Origin: Pseudoips prasinana
Lineage: Eukaryota > Arthropoda > Insecta > Lepidoptera > Nolidae
Direction: 5' to 3'
NCBI GenBank assembly: GCA_951640165.1
Contig: OX621250.1
Location: 1,116,001-1,180,000, forward strand
DNA: 64,000 bases
The notes below the pieces were generated by a model, which was not told the origin of the DNA, did no database searches, and saw only the letters and a program-made list of their open reading frames with translations. Positions 12,106 through 22,598 of this stretch are shown here, one piece after another; the stretch's first letter is position 1; each line of letters begins with the position of its first letter. Made by a program: the position numbers and the translations under genes.

Positions 12106-12337
12106 ATATCAGGGACAATGTCACACATGTCATCCTAGCCCCAAACTAAGCAAAGCTTGTACTATGGGTACCAAGCGACGATATACATACTTATATAGAT
12201 ATATAAATAGAAAACATCCATGATCCAGAAACAAATATTCGTGCTCATCACACAAATATTTGTACTTACCGGGATTCGAACCCAGGACCACCAGCTTCGT
12301 AGGCAGGAGCACTACCAACTAGGCTACGGTGACCGTC
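12106..12337 (-). mobile_element. SINE A
   Basis: Complete minus-strand copy with A and B boxes (GGCAGGAGCACTACC and GGGATTCGAACCC on the plus strand) and the usual tail. Confidence 0.85.
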
Positions 12338-12358
12338 ATTATGAATGATATTAATTTG

Positions 12359-12515
12359 TCTGGCCTGTTGCCCTAGTGGTTAATGACCCTGACTGCTAAG
12401 CCAGAGATTGTGGGTTCGATTGTGTCTACCCCGGACTAATCTTTGTGTGATGAGTACGATTATTTGTTCTGTGTCTGGGTGTTCTGTATCTATAATACTT
12501 TTGTATGTGTTAAGA
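12359..12515 (+). mobile_element. SINE B, 3'-truncated
   Basis: Head GGCCTGTTGCCCTAGTGG, B box GTGGGTTCGATTG and TTGTGTGATGAGTACG, ending after the TCTGTGTCTGGGTG block. It lies about 20 bases from SINE A and 15 bases from SINE D. Confidence 0.75.
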
Positions 12516-12530
12516 AATATCTGATGATGA

Positions 12531-12899
12531 TGATGTCCTCCCGATCGAATTTCGGCCACGGCGACCAGTCTTAATGGAGACTAGCCAATTGCGCAGGACA
12601 TATTATAGTGCACAAGTGTGTGCGCAAACACAGGGGCACTTTATATTCCATCACTCTCATGATCCGATGGGACGCCTAGCGACACGCCCGGAAAGAGTTC
12701 AGGTACAGGATCGACGGCTTTACGTGCTCTCCGAGGCACGGGGGTGTAATACCACCAACTTCCAGACTTCGGGCTGATACTGAGAAATTTCTTTTTACGG
12801 AAAAATCCTAAAATTACTTTTTGGCGCGACCCGGGATTTGAACCCAGGACCTCATTATCTGCGGTTGAACACTCTACCGCTAGACCAACGAGGCAGTCA
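12531..12899 (-). mobile_element. SINE D, near full length
   Basis: Very similar to the 1902 copy (GTGCACAAGTGTGTGCGCAA, GATTTGAACCCAGGACC). Confidence 0.8.
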
Positions 12900-13475
12900 T
12901 ATAAGTTAATGTATTAAGCAAAAAATATTTAAAATCCTAAACAAGGCTAATTCATATAAATTTGTGATCAAATAAATGTAATATTGGCAAACGTTAATCA
13001 CAAGTTTATAATAAGTATATGTATACAAAATTACAAATACCTAGATAATGAAAAAAATATAACAAAACTGGAAATATAACTTATATCGCCTGATACCCAG
13101 TAGCAACAAAAATATTGGTTATTCATAAAATCGGCGCATTGTTTAATTCGTTCCGAAAATATTTTATCTACTTCAATATTTTAAGTTTGTGAATTGCAAA
13201 TTTGTGGAATCATTGAATCGTATATTGGATGTAAAATAACATATAACAGTACATTGACTGCCTGACTATCGAATTACTATATATATTGCTTGGATTGATG
13301 CTCATACCACTTCGCGCTTCTAGTTTACTTTCGCCTTTATTTCAATTAATTCTTACTACAAATATTTGAACGATACTATACTTTATTGCACCATAAAACA
13401 CAATACACAATATCTTAATATTAGCAACTACAGGTACAATCGGCGGTCTTATCGCTTTGTAGCGATCTAATTATA
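12900..13475. other. Unassigned AT-rich sequence
   Basis: Nothing recognised. Confidence 0.35.
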
Positions 13476-13730
13476 TAATAATAATATCTCGGGACAATGT
13501 CACACAGATCATCCTAGCCCCAAACTAAGCAAAGCTTGTACTATGGGTACTAGGCGACGATATACATACTTATATAGATAGATAAATACTTAAAAACATA
13601 GAAAACATCCATGACTCAGAAACAAATATTCGTGCTCATCACACAAATATTTGCACTTATCGGGATTCGAACCCAGGACCACCAGTTTCGTAGGCAGGAG
13701 CACTACCAACTAGGCTACGGTGACTGTCAT
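13476..13730 (-). mobile_element. SINE A
   Basis: Complete minus-strand copy with an AATAATAAT-type tail at the left edge and a plus-strand B box GGGATTCGAACCCAGG. Confidence 0.85.
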
Positions 13731-14098
13731 ATTATAATTGTATTACAGTAATATTTCATATCTAGTTTTCTATCAATGCGAAATACGTTAGCCAATATTC
13801 GTCACTAACTAACAATACCAGCGACCCTTAAAATGGTTACAGTCAACAGTTTCCTACGCACTCCATAGATTCCCACGAGCGCAAAGCGAATAACTTGTCA
13901 GTTTTTTGTGACAGCTACATTGTTAGCGCGGTGCGGAAGTGTGTTAGCTAACGAATTTGTATCGCAGCGTATTTGTATTTTACCATTGACAACACACTAT
14001 GTACTGTGAGCTTCAGGAGTAATTTAACAAGGGCGTGGAGTTTTGAGGTTAATGAGCGTTATATGCTTCAAATTATTTATATAATTCTTTACACTATT
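13731..14098. other. Unassigned sequence with a small CpG-richer stretch
   Basis: 13850-13970 is richer in CG than its surroundings (GAGCGCAAAGCG, TAGCGCGGTGCGG). It could be an old host regulatory or exonic segment, but nothing decisive is visible. Confidence 0.25.
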
Positions 14099-14275
14099 AT
14101 CATCATCATGATGTCAGCCACTGCTGGACAAAAGCCAGCCAGCTGTCAAAATTGCCAAGTTTGGTAGACGGGTCGGCGATCGCAGTTTGATGGTCATAGT
14201 TCACAGAAAAACGCTGCAGCCCGTTCTCGGGTAGGTTGAGTCCCTCAAGGAATGAGATGAGGTGATGATATTTTA
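14099..14275 (-). mobile_element. Repeat E
   Basis: It begins at the left with ATCATCATCATGATGTCAGC and CACTGCTGGACAAAAGCC, the reverse complement of an RTE-type tail. CCAAGTTTGGTAGACGGG, GGCGATCGCAG and CCGTTCTCGGGTAGGT follow. This links the repeat E body to an RTE tail in one copy. Confidence 0.65.
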
Positions 14276-14689
14276 TGCCTAACCTTGAACTATTAGCGGC
14301 AAAATAATAACTCCTCCGGAATTTTTCGGCAGTGTTTCTCGGTAGTAAAAAAACTGACGATTCCAAATAAATGTAACATTTTTACCGAATAAATGGCTTC
14401 AATTTGAATCTAATTATAATGTAAATGCTGAGATATGTGATTATTCATTTGACAAAAGTCGACGTGACGAGCTAACGTAGTGAAAAATAGTAAAGGGTTA
14501 CTCATGTTATTAATATTATGTAAGATTCGGCCATTCTAACATGAACTGTTAGCCGCATCCAACATAAAACTAATTACGTAATTATATAAACTATTATATA
14601 ATTTAGGTATACTGAATAATATACTATTTCTTGGTCTCTTTATGCTAATTTACTAATACAAGTGTATTGACTAAGTGACGTTGTTTTTG

Positions 14690-15010
14690 TTTTTATATAA
14701 GAGGGCGACAAACGTGCAAGTGGGTCACCTGATGGTAAGTGATCACCGCCGCCCATAGACACTCGCAACAACAGTGTCGCGGATGCGTTGCCGGCCTTTA
14801 ACAGTCAGCAAACAAGTGTTTCTGACGCTTGCCCCCCCCCCCCCCCCCCCCCCCAATGAGCTCTGGCGACCTTACTCACACTCGGAAACACAACATTAAA
14901 GTTATTAATGTTATTATTAAGGAATGTCTTCTGTAAGGTGGAGGTACTTCCCCAGTCGGGCTGCTCTTTGAGCGAATAAACGCTATGCCCTACCTCATCA
15001 TAAAACTTAC
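14690..15010. repeat. Repeat J (common lepidopteran interspersed repeat)
   Basis: It includes GTGGGTCACCTGATGGTAAG, TGATCACCGCCGCCCATAGA and GCGTTGCCGGCC. I recognise these blocks as a widespread lepidopteran repeat of uncertain class. A 23-base C tract lies inside. This is the only copy I see in the window. Confidence 0.5.
14832..14854. repeat. Poly-C tract (23 C)
   Basis: Homopolymer inside repeat J. Its length in the assembly should be treated as uncertain. Confidence 0.9.
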
Positions 15011-15221
15011 AATACTACGTTGACTAACAATACTAACATAATATATAAACTTTGATATTTTGAAATGAAAATTTGTATGCCGATAATGGTAAAACATAGA
15101 GATTCTATTATTAGTAACAATGTAAACATATTTATTACCTATGTTTGTACAAATAAATTGAATTGAATACGTGAGTTACTCGTTATTATTTTTGACTAGA
15201 CAGAAGTCGTTATGCAATCTC

Positions 15222-15285
15222 AAAGGCCTACTGGGCGGCTTGTAAAACTTTTACACAACGTCAACCACTGCCCTTACGAATAATT
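15222..15285 (+). mobile_element. 5S-derived SINE, tail fragment
   Basis: AAGGCCTACTGGGCGGCTTG and CCACTGCCCTTACGAATAA match the 3' part of the 11143 element. Confidence 0.6.
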
Positions 15286-15854
15286 AAATAAATTATGTTG
15301 TAGAAGACAGGCCTAAATACATGCAATTGAAGAACCATTTGCCATTTGTATAGTGACTTTCAAAATAGAGGGCCAATGTGTCTGTAAAGTTAACAAGCTG
15401 TTGCTAATTGGACTTAGAAACTTAATATAGATTTATTTTGCTACGTGTTTATATAGCAATGTTCTTTTTACGCCTTTTCTATGCAAAGACGACATGAAGA
15501 AGGTCACGCGACGGACGAACTGCACCTACTAACAACCGATGAGTTTAAAGCTACTGTTGTATTTAGGAAAGTATTTAAGTTACCTTCTCGTTCTGGTATT
15601 GTACTGGGGCTCTTACCTGTAAAGAAAAAAATATATATTAAAATTCGTTTGTAATGTATTACCGAAATTATGTGATAAACTGTGTACATGTTAGGTCTTA
15701 TTTCTGGGTTAAGATTCAGTCTACCCAAATCGCATATGTAATACAAGGTGCAACAACCCAGCATAAAAACTTATAATATATTAACTAAAACTAAATACAT
15801 TTTTTCCCAAAATATTCTAGTTTATCGTAAAAAACTTAATCTATCAACCATTTT
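15286..15854. other. Unassigned sequence
   Basis: Contains an 86-codon minus-strand frame without a recognisable domain. No gene supported. Confidence 0.35.
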
Positions 15855-16442
15855 TAGGGTTCCGTAGCCAAATGGCAGAAACGGAACCCTTATAGATTCG
15901 TCATGTCTGTCTGTTCGTCCGTATGTCACAGCCATTTTTTTCCGAAACTATAAGAGCTATACTGTTGAAACTTGGTAAGTAGATGTATTCTGTAAACCGC
16001 ATTAAGATTTTTACACAAAAATAGAAAAATAATAATAATTCTAGGGGTTCCCCATACATAGAACTGAAACTCAACATTTTTATTTTCATCGTACCCATAC
16101 ATGTGGGGTATCTATGGATAGGTCTTCAAAAATGATATTAAGGTCCCTAATATATTTTTTTTCTAAACTGAATAGTTTGCGTGAGAGACACTTCCAAAGT
16201 GGAAAAATGAGTGTCCCCCCTGTAATTTCTAAAATAACGGAATGATAAAACTAAAAAAAAATACGATGTAGATTACCATGTAAACTAACAAAAAAAAATT
16301 AGTTTGAACGAGATCTAGTAAGTAGTTTTTTTTAATACGTCATAAACCGTAAACTGCAATTTACCTTTCATTTAATCAACTAAAATACTTGCTGCTACGG
16401 TACCCTTCATGTGCGAGTCCGACTCGCACTTGGCCGGTTTTT
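15855..16442 (+). repeat. Repeat H, fullest copy
   Basis: Starts AGGGTTCCGTAGCCAAATGG and ends GACTCGCACTTGGCCGGTTT. It is ~588 bases without a convincing frame (a 65-codon minus frame is incidental) and is the reference for the copies at 621 and 22214. Confidence 0.8.
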
Positions 16443-17084
16443 AAGTTTAGTTTTAAATTCATTCCCATGTAATGCTTTTATAACTGTAGGCAAAGGTGAC
16501 TAAGGTGTACTAAGAAGACAGAATACTGCAAAGAGAATGTGATCGCGCGGACATAAGACTCGGCATATGATGCGGAATCTGTCCGTAAGCGAAGTCCGTA
16601 CTAACCACCAGGATCCTCCCTATTAAACTTGCAACTTTCTCTCGCTACCAAGGTGGATGACTTTTGCCGTCAACGAATCATTTCTATAAAACTAGATTTC
16701 ACTTGGATATTCATACATCCATGGATGCCACAGAAAGACACACAGACATAGACTTCCAACTTTTAACATCCCTACTTTTGCGTAGGAGGGTAAAATTCCG
16801 TATGCCCGGTATTCAATATATTCAATAAACACACTTAGTATACTTTTAATTCTCAGACGTTTTAACTGGAAAACATCTAACACAAACATAGAATGGAAAT
16901 CAGAAATTTTTTTAAATACATTTTCAAACATTTTTTCTTCCTAGCGAAACTTTTAGAACTTTTAACAACTATCCCGAAAGATTCATAGGTACTTCGTTGT
17001 GTTGAGAAAAGCCTGTCGCTTGACGGGAATAGGGGAGGAAGGTAGAGATGTTCTACTCTAAACTGGCATGCCCCTCCACTGCAC
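16443..17084. other. Unassigned sequence
   Basis: A 79-codon minus-strand frame with no recognised feature lies here. Nothing else seen. Confidence 0.35.
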
Positions 17085-17197
17085 TTATGAATTTTCTTAA
17101 CAGAATAATCCTAATACATTTTCTGCACGACCCGGTATTTGAACCCAGGTCGTCATTTTCGAGGTTTAAGATGCTACGGCTAAGCCAACAAGGCAAC
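17085..17197 (-). mobile_element. SINE D, head fragment
   Basis: Plus-strand CACGACCCGGTATTTGAACC, CGAGGTTTAAGATGCTACGG and CCAACAAGGCA correspond to the tRNA-like head. The body is absent and the copy is diverged. Confidence 0.6.
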
Positions 17198-17325
17198 TCA
17201 TAAAATAAACCTTCATTGATATAAAGGTAAGTTATTTTACTAACTGCCTAGCTAAATAAACAAAGCAGCATATGGCCTTATATGCTAGCAACAGATGATT
17301 CATCTCTTACAAATTTTCACAGAAT

Positions 17326-17425
17326 ATGCCATCATTATCATCATCATATCAGCCGAAAGACGCCCACTGTTGGCCAAAGGCCTCCTCCATTGCCTTTCTT
17401 GCGCTATGCGCATCCATCTACTTCC
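17326..17425 (-). mobile_element. RTE LINE 3' tail fragment
   Basis: ATCATCATCATATCAGCCGA, then AGACGCCCACTGTTGGCC and AAAGGCCTCC, the reverse complement of an RTE-type 3' end with its (ATG)n tail. Confidence 0.7.
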
Positions 17426-17571
17426 AATATGGACGTATATCGAAGAATCATTATTGAAGGCCCATGCTCTATAGGCAGTGTCTTAAAACTAGCACCACAA
17501 GGATCTAATTCTACATACTCTGCATACGCCGAGGCGAAAATCTACTCAAAATGATGCTACCGTAAAGTGAT

Positions 17572-17766
17572 TTACCCACGAACCGGAAGACGCAGCGTGG
17601 GCAGGCCCCCTACGACTCCTACGAGGTGGACCGAAAATCTTGGAAGGGTCGCGGGAACCCGCTGGATGCGGGCAGCGCAGGTCAGGCTATTGTGGAGATC
17701 CTTATGGGAGGCCTTTGTCCAACAGTAGACGATGTCTTTCGGCTGATATGGTGATGATGATGATGA
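17572..17766 (+). mobile_element. RTE LINE 3' end fragment
   Basis: Coding-like TGGACCGAAAATCTTGG, GGATGCGGGCAGCGCAGG and TTGTGGAGATCCTTATGGG lead to AGGCCTTTGTCCAACAGTAG and a GATGATGATGATG tail. It lies opposite the fragment at 17326, tails pointing outward. Open frames on both strands here are remnants or shadows. Confidence 0.75.
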
Positions 17767-18324
17767 AAGTGATTTTGAAAACTTATCGAGATATTCGGCA
17801 AATGTTTCTCCCTGTTTCAAGACCCCGCAAATTAATGCAAAAATTAAGTAACTTCTTGCTTCTTTCCACTTCGAAATGAAATATATATTCCTATCACGAA
17901 CTACATGCGATAACCTAACTCCTGGCGGATGACCTAGTTAGTATGTGGGTTGGATATACTATTGACATTTGACGGGAGTTATTAGGTTTCATAAACGAAT
18001 TTTGATGTCCTATGAATATAAAGTAGTATAGGCAAAACTGTTGATCAGTTTTATCGAGGATAAGTAAATTGAGATATATATTTTTTGCTAAATTCCGATA
18101 GTTTTGTGGGTAGTATCCCGCGTCCGAAGGCTTAAGTTAGTTATCTTACACGTGACCTTTGGACAGCGCCACATATTACCAATATGAAAATTCTAAACTG
18201 AAAAAAAAAACACTAAGTACTAAAATATACTACTATATTTTATATTTGTAGTAATAAGATAGATATTTAAGCATATGCTCAGTGACATATAAAGTATGTA
18301 TTTACAAAAAAGTACTATATGTAG
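17767..18324. other. Unassigned AT-rich sequence
   Basis: No feature recognised. Confidence 0.35.
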
Positions 18325-18412
18325 TATATCAGTTATCTGGTTTCCATAGTACAAGCTCTGCTTAGTTTGGGATCAGATATCCGTGTGTAAATAATGTCCC
18401 TGGATATTATAT
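18325..18412 (+). mobile_element. SINE B/C 3' body fragment
   Basis: ATCAGTTATCTGGTTTCCAT, AGTACAAGCTCTGCTTAG and GTCCCTGGATATTAT match the shared 3' body. There is no head. Confidence 0.7.
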
Positions 18413-19624
18413 TATTTTGTTAAAATGAAACTAATTCTATCTTAAATTCACATCATAGAATCTATCACCTACCAACTTATTTTGATTAATTATTATAACG
18501 TACTAAATATACCGATTGCACATCAAATTTAGCCGGTCGTAACTACTAATGTATTTCACCACTAGAAAAGTTGGTTAGGTTAAGTTAGAAATACCACCAT
18601 ACACAGTACGGGCGCAGTGCCCGAAGCTAGCATGGCGCGGCAGCGGCCATCAAATTCCAAAAACAATGAAATAATGATTCAGCACTTGGGTATTTACATA
18701 CACTTGTACTTGTCAAGTTCACAATGTATTACATAAACACAGTTTAAAAACAGTAATTAAAGGGACAAATTTTTTGAATTAGTCCGTCCGTGCGGTCTGT
18801 TTCGTCACATATATTTTTAATATCCTTAAATAAATAATAAATAGCAAGTTACTAAGCTATAACTGTTACATTTAGACAAATTTATTTAAACAAAACATCT
18901 ACTTTAAAACCTTACTACGTTTAAACAGTAATGGGTCATAAATATTAATTGCTGCTAAGATTATAATGTTTGCTGTGATATCAGTATTTTGCAGATACGG
19001 ACATTTTTGAAGTACACAACGAAGATTTTATGATTTGCAATTAAATACTACCACCCTTGTTTAGACTATTTACTAAAAATCAATTCAAAATTAAAAATAG
19101 TTGTTAGCTACCCACCCGATCTACCAAGCAAATGTCTTAACTACAAACAAAAGCACCTTATCGAAATTATTTAGATGCAATTTCCAACTGTAGTTTGCCA
19201 AACAACTCTCACTCTAATCTGTTGCCAATATACATATAGTGGAGTGTCAATGTTCGTGTTTCAATCTCAGCTCCCGCGAGACCGAATTCGATGCCGGGCG
19301 GGACCGCTCGCCTCGTCAATATGAATATTATGTGACATCGATACTAGATCCGTTTACTGAGAAACTAGGGTTGCTTTTAGAGGAGATAATAAGTGATATT
19401 TTCTTTTTGAGAAAGTCAAGGTCAAGTGATATCGGTGTTAAAAAAGTGGGTAAGTAGATCAATAAATCCATATGAGTCATGTAAGAAAAATTATGCTGCA
19501 AAAATTAGACCACATTTGTGATCAAGCATCTACGAACTGACAGTGCACCTCTGTGCCTTCCCGGTTGCTAAGGACCATAAAAACAGTGGTAGCAACTGCC
19601 TAAAAACACCTAATTTTAACGAAA
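18413..19624. other. Unassigned sequence with one weak exon candidate
   Basis: Mostly AT-rich. At 19239-19457 a 72-codon plus-strand frame of more balanced composition ends beside AAGTGGGTAAGTAG, which fits a splice donor (G|GTAAGT). No domain is recognised and no acceptor or continuation could be assigned, so it is not called as a gene. Confidence 0.25.
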
Positions 19625-19760
19625 GGCATTGTCATCATCATATCATCCGAATGAAGTCCACTGCCAGACAAAAAGCCTTACCTAATAATGAGGGATATGC
19701 CTTAGAGCCTATGCACGCCACGTTTTTTAAGCAGCGGTGTTGCTCCACTACTGAGGGTAT
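19625..19760 (-). mobile_element. Degraded RTE-type tail fragment
   Basis: TGTCATCATCATATCATCCG and AAGTCCACTGCCAGACAAAA resemble the reverse complement of the RTE tail. The remainder is decayed. Confidence 0.5.
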
Positions 19761-19971
19761 CGAGTATTTTAACTACCCTCACTGAATCGCTTTTTACTCT
19801 ACTAAGGCCGGTTACCACGATTTATAGAACTTGGTCGAAACGTCGGGAAAATAACAATAAAGGTTAGTCGCGTCAATACCTGTATACAATTTTTATATGT
19901 TATTCTGATACGTGTAGGAGGCGCTCACAGATATCTAAAATTTAAGGCGCTCATAGTCAAATACTCTCATC

Positions 19972-20186
19972 GGTCCGTAAGCGATCGGCGAGGTTAAGCG
20001 ACTAGGCTTGCGGTCAGTGCATAGATGGGTGACCGCCAAAGTGGTTTAATTTATGAGCGTATCCGTGCTTTGGAGGGCACGTTAAGCTGTCGGTCCCGGC
20101 TATAGTCACTAGGCAACAGTGGTTAAGCCATGTCAGAGGCCTACCTGGTGGCTTGAACAATTCACTAACCACACGATAAGTAAGTC
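19972..20186 (+). mobile_element. 5S rRNA-derived SINE
   Basis: The head has GATCGGCGAGGTTAAGCG (19983-20000) and GCGGTCAGTGCATAGATGGG with TGACCGCC at 20010-20037, corresponding to 5S internal promoter boxes. The body GCTTTGGAGGGCACG, GTCGGTCCCGGCTATAGTCA and GAGGCCTACC follows. Same family as 11143, opposite strand. Confidence 0.75.
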
Positions 20187-20645
20187 GCGTTAATACCTGT
20201 AAATAATGTTTATATCAGAATTAGGGGTTGTTCGTAAAACAACGTCATATACTCAGTGACCCCAGGTAGTGCTGTTTTTTAATAGAAACCTATCCTTCTT
20301 TGAACAAAATGGAAATGAAATAGTTATATTAATATTTCGTCGTTTTCACACAATCTCTTTGGTCCTGGACATTCCAATCCTGGGTTCTTAACTACAGTAC
20401 AATTTAATGGGTTTATTAATTAGTTCATATCACACAGTGGTCTACATATGCTTGTCAATCAACCGTTGAATGTCGACGCGACATGCAGTGCGATGTGTCG
20501 CATAAATAATTAATCAGTACTATTAAGGGTGAGCCGTTGCGGGCAGGGAATCGAATGGCAGAATCTAGTTGGGTGGATAGAAATATCTTGATAGCTGTTA
20601 TATAGCGATAATAGTGCGAATTAAATATTAATAGAAAATTACTGT
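20187..20645. other. Unassigned sequence
   Basis: No feature recognised. Confidence 0.35.
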
Positions 20646-20815
20646 ACTTAATCGTATGGGCAGTGGTGATCGTTCCGTCGTGTCAGAGTTGTTCTAGTCT
20701 TCCAGTAAGCCTAGATACTAAAACTTAGACCAGCTTAACGTGCATTTCGAAGACGCTCTGAAATTAAATTGTTTTGGTGGTTATCCATCTGAGGTCCGTG
20801 GTGCTATTAAGGTTG
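20646..20815 (-). mobile_element. 5S-derived SINE, diverged
   Basis: CGTATGGGCAGTGGTGATCG, GTCAGAGTTGTTCTAGTC and the ATTAAATTGTTTTGGTGG region match the family. The 5S-like promoter part is mostly eroded. Confidence 0.6.
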
Positions 20816-21440
20816 ATAGAGAAAGAGAGTAATCGGGAAAGGTTGGCAATGACTGATGTCATGTGTGTTCCATTTAACAACTGGTGAAAAATTTACAAAA
20901 AATATTTTAGGTTTAAAATATATCACTTTGCTATTCAGGGCGCCTTAGAAGTCCATCAAGTAAGTTCTTACACGAATAGAAATACTGCATAAAAAAACGT
21001 TACTTTTATAAAAACAATGCTTTAAAGTCATTCTAGAATAAAACAACAGTCAGTGTATATTAAAATCTGTCTATATATAGTTGGTTAATAATATAAAAGA
21101 TTGTTCTTGCTGCCTTTTCAGCTTCATGTAGATACTATTTATACAATATGAAAAAAAATTCTCAAAACTATCCGCAGTTTTTAAAAGTATAATGTAGTTC
21201 ATTACTATAATCATGTGCATTCAAGCGACATGACGCACCTCCTTACAAGTACTCTCAATTCCCACTGTCACCTGTCAATCAGTGATAGATAATGTAACCG
21301 CGAGGGTAGTTGCGTTAAATATTCACGACCCAATCTAATCTCGTGACCCTTGTAATTTCGACTGTGGAATTCGTATTCTTTTATTCAAATTGGAATAAAA
21401 TGTAACCGTTACTGTCTCACTACACATGTTATTGCTTCTA
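20816..21440. other. Unassigned AT-rich sequence
   Basis: Nothing recognised. Confidence 0.35.
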
Positions 21441-21700
21441 TATCATCATCATCATCATCATTATATCAGCCGAAAAACGCGCACTGCTGAACAAAGGCCT
21501 CCCTCAAAGATCTCCACAAATCTTGCGTTATCCGCATCCAACGATCATCGGTCCATCGGTTCGTGGTCGCCACTCGAGAACCTTTCTGCCCCAGCGGACG
21601 TCGGCTCTACGAGCTATGTACCCCGCCCTCTGCCACTTCAGCTTGGCAATTCTTCGGGCTATGTCAGTTACTTCGGTTCGCCTGCGGATCCTCATTTGCT
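21441..21700 (-). mobile_element. RTE LINE 3' end fragment
   Basis: ATCATCATCATCATCATTAT, ATCAGCCGAAAAACGCGC and ACAAAGGCCTCC are the inverted RTE tail. The following GTGGTCGCCACTCGAGAACC and AGCTTGGCAATTCTTCGGG match, in inverse, the C-terminal coding part of the RTE at 33030-35785. Two overlapping plus-strand frames here are antisense shadows. Confidence 0.75.
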
Positions 21701-21733
21701 TCTATATATTAACATTCAAATTATTATTTTTAA

Positions 21734-22213
21734 CCGACTGCAAAAGGAGGAGGTTCTCAAGTTCACCAGTTTTTTTTTTTTTACGTATGTACACCGATTA
21801 CTGGGAGATTTATGATCCGATTTACGTGATTCTTTTTAAGTTCGATGCGGAATAGTTGCCATTTGGTCCCATAAAAATTGTATAAAGTTTGGCCCAGTAG
21901 TTTTTATTTTATGGACATTTTTGTATGAAAATTTTAGTTTATGTGGACGATGTAATTGTATTTCGCACACACGTTTTTAAATCTTAGCAAGTCAAGCTAG
22001 ACTCTTTCTGTTCAAGTGTGTATTGGCATGAACATAAAGAACAATTTCAGACGACTAGCGTTTAATACGCGGGTATAAGCTCGTTTTTAGAAGCGCATGT
22101 AGGCGCACCTTTTAGCACAAGTGCATTTTTTATGTACGTACACCGATTACGCTGAGATTTATTAACCGATTTACGTGATTCTTCTTTAGTTTGATGCGGA
22201 ATAGCTGCCATTT
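21734..22213 (+). repeat. Repeat K, two overlapping pieces
   Basis: AACCGACTGCAAAAGGAGGA starts a common lepidopteran repeat. Its block ACACCGATTAC, CGATTTACGTGATTCTT and GATGCGGAATAG occurs at 21788-21855 and again at 22140-22205, suggesting a second, truncated copy abutting repeat H. Confidence 0.55.
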
Positions 22214-22598
22214 GTAGGGTTCTGTAGCCAAATAGCAAAAAACGGAAACCTTATGGATTTTCCATGTCTGTCTGTCTGTCCGTCCGCATGTCACAGCCAC
22301 TTTTTCCGAAACTATAAGAACTATACAGCCGAATCTTAGTAAGCAGATGTATTCCGTGAACCGCATTAAGATGTTCACACAAAAATAGAAAAACAAACAA
22401 TAAAATTTGGGGGTTTATAAACCATACAAGTGAGGTATCTATGGATAGGTCTTTAATAATGATATTGAGGTTTATAATATATTTTTTTCTTAACTGTATA
22501 GTTTGCGCGAGATACTCATCCAAAGGCGTAAAATGTTCCCCCGCCCCTGTAACTCCTAAAATAAGAGAATGATAAAACTAAAACAAATAGATGATGTA

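Noticed and set aside
19983..20037. Possible 5S rRNA gene
   Set aside because: Only the internal promoter part resembles 5S, the flanks are the SINE body, and several worn copies exist.
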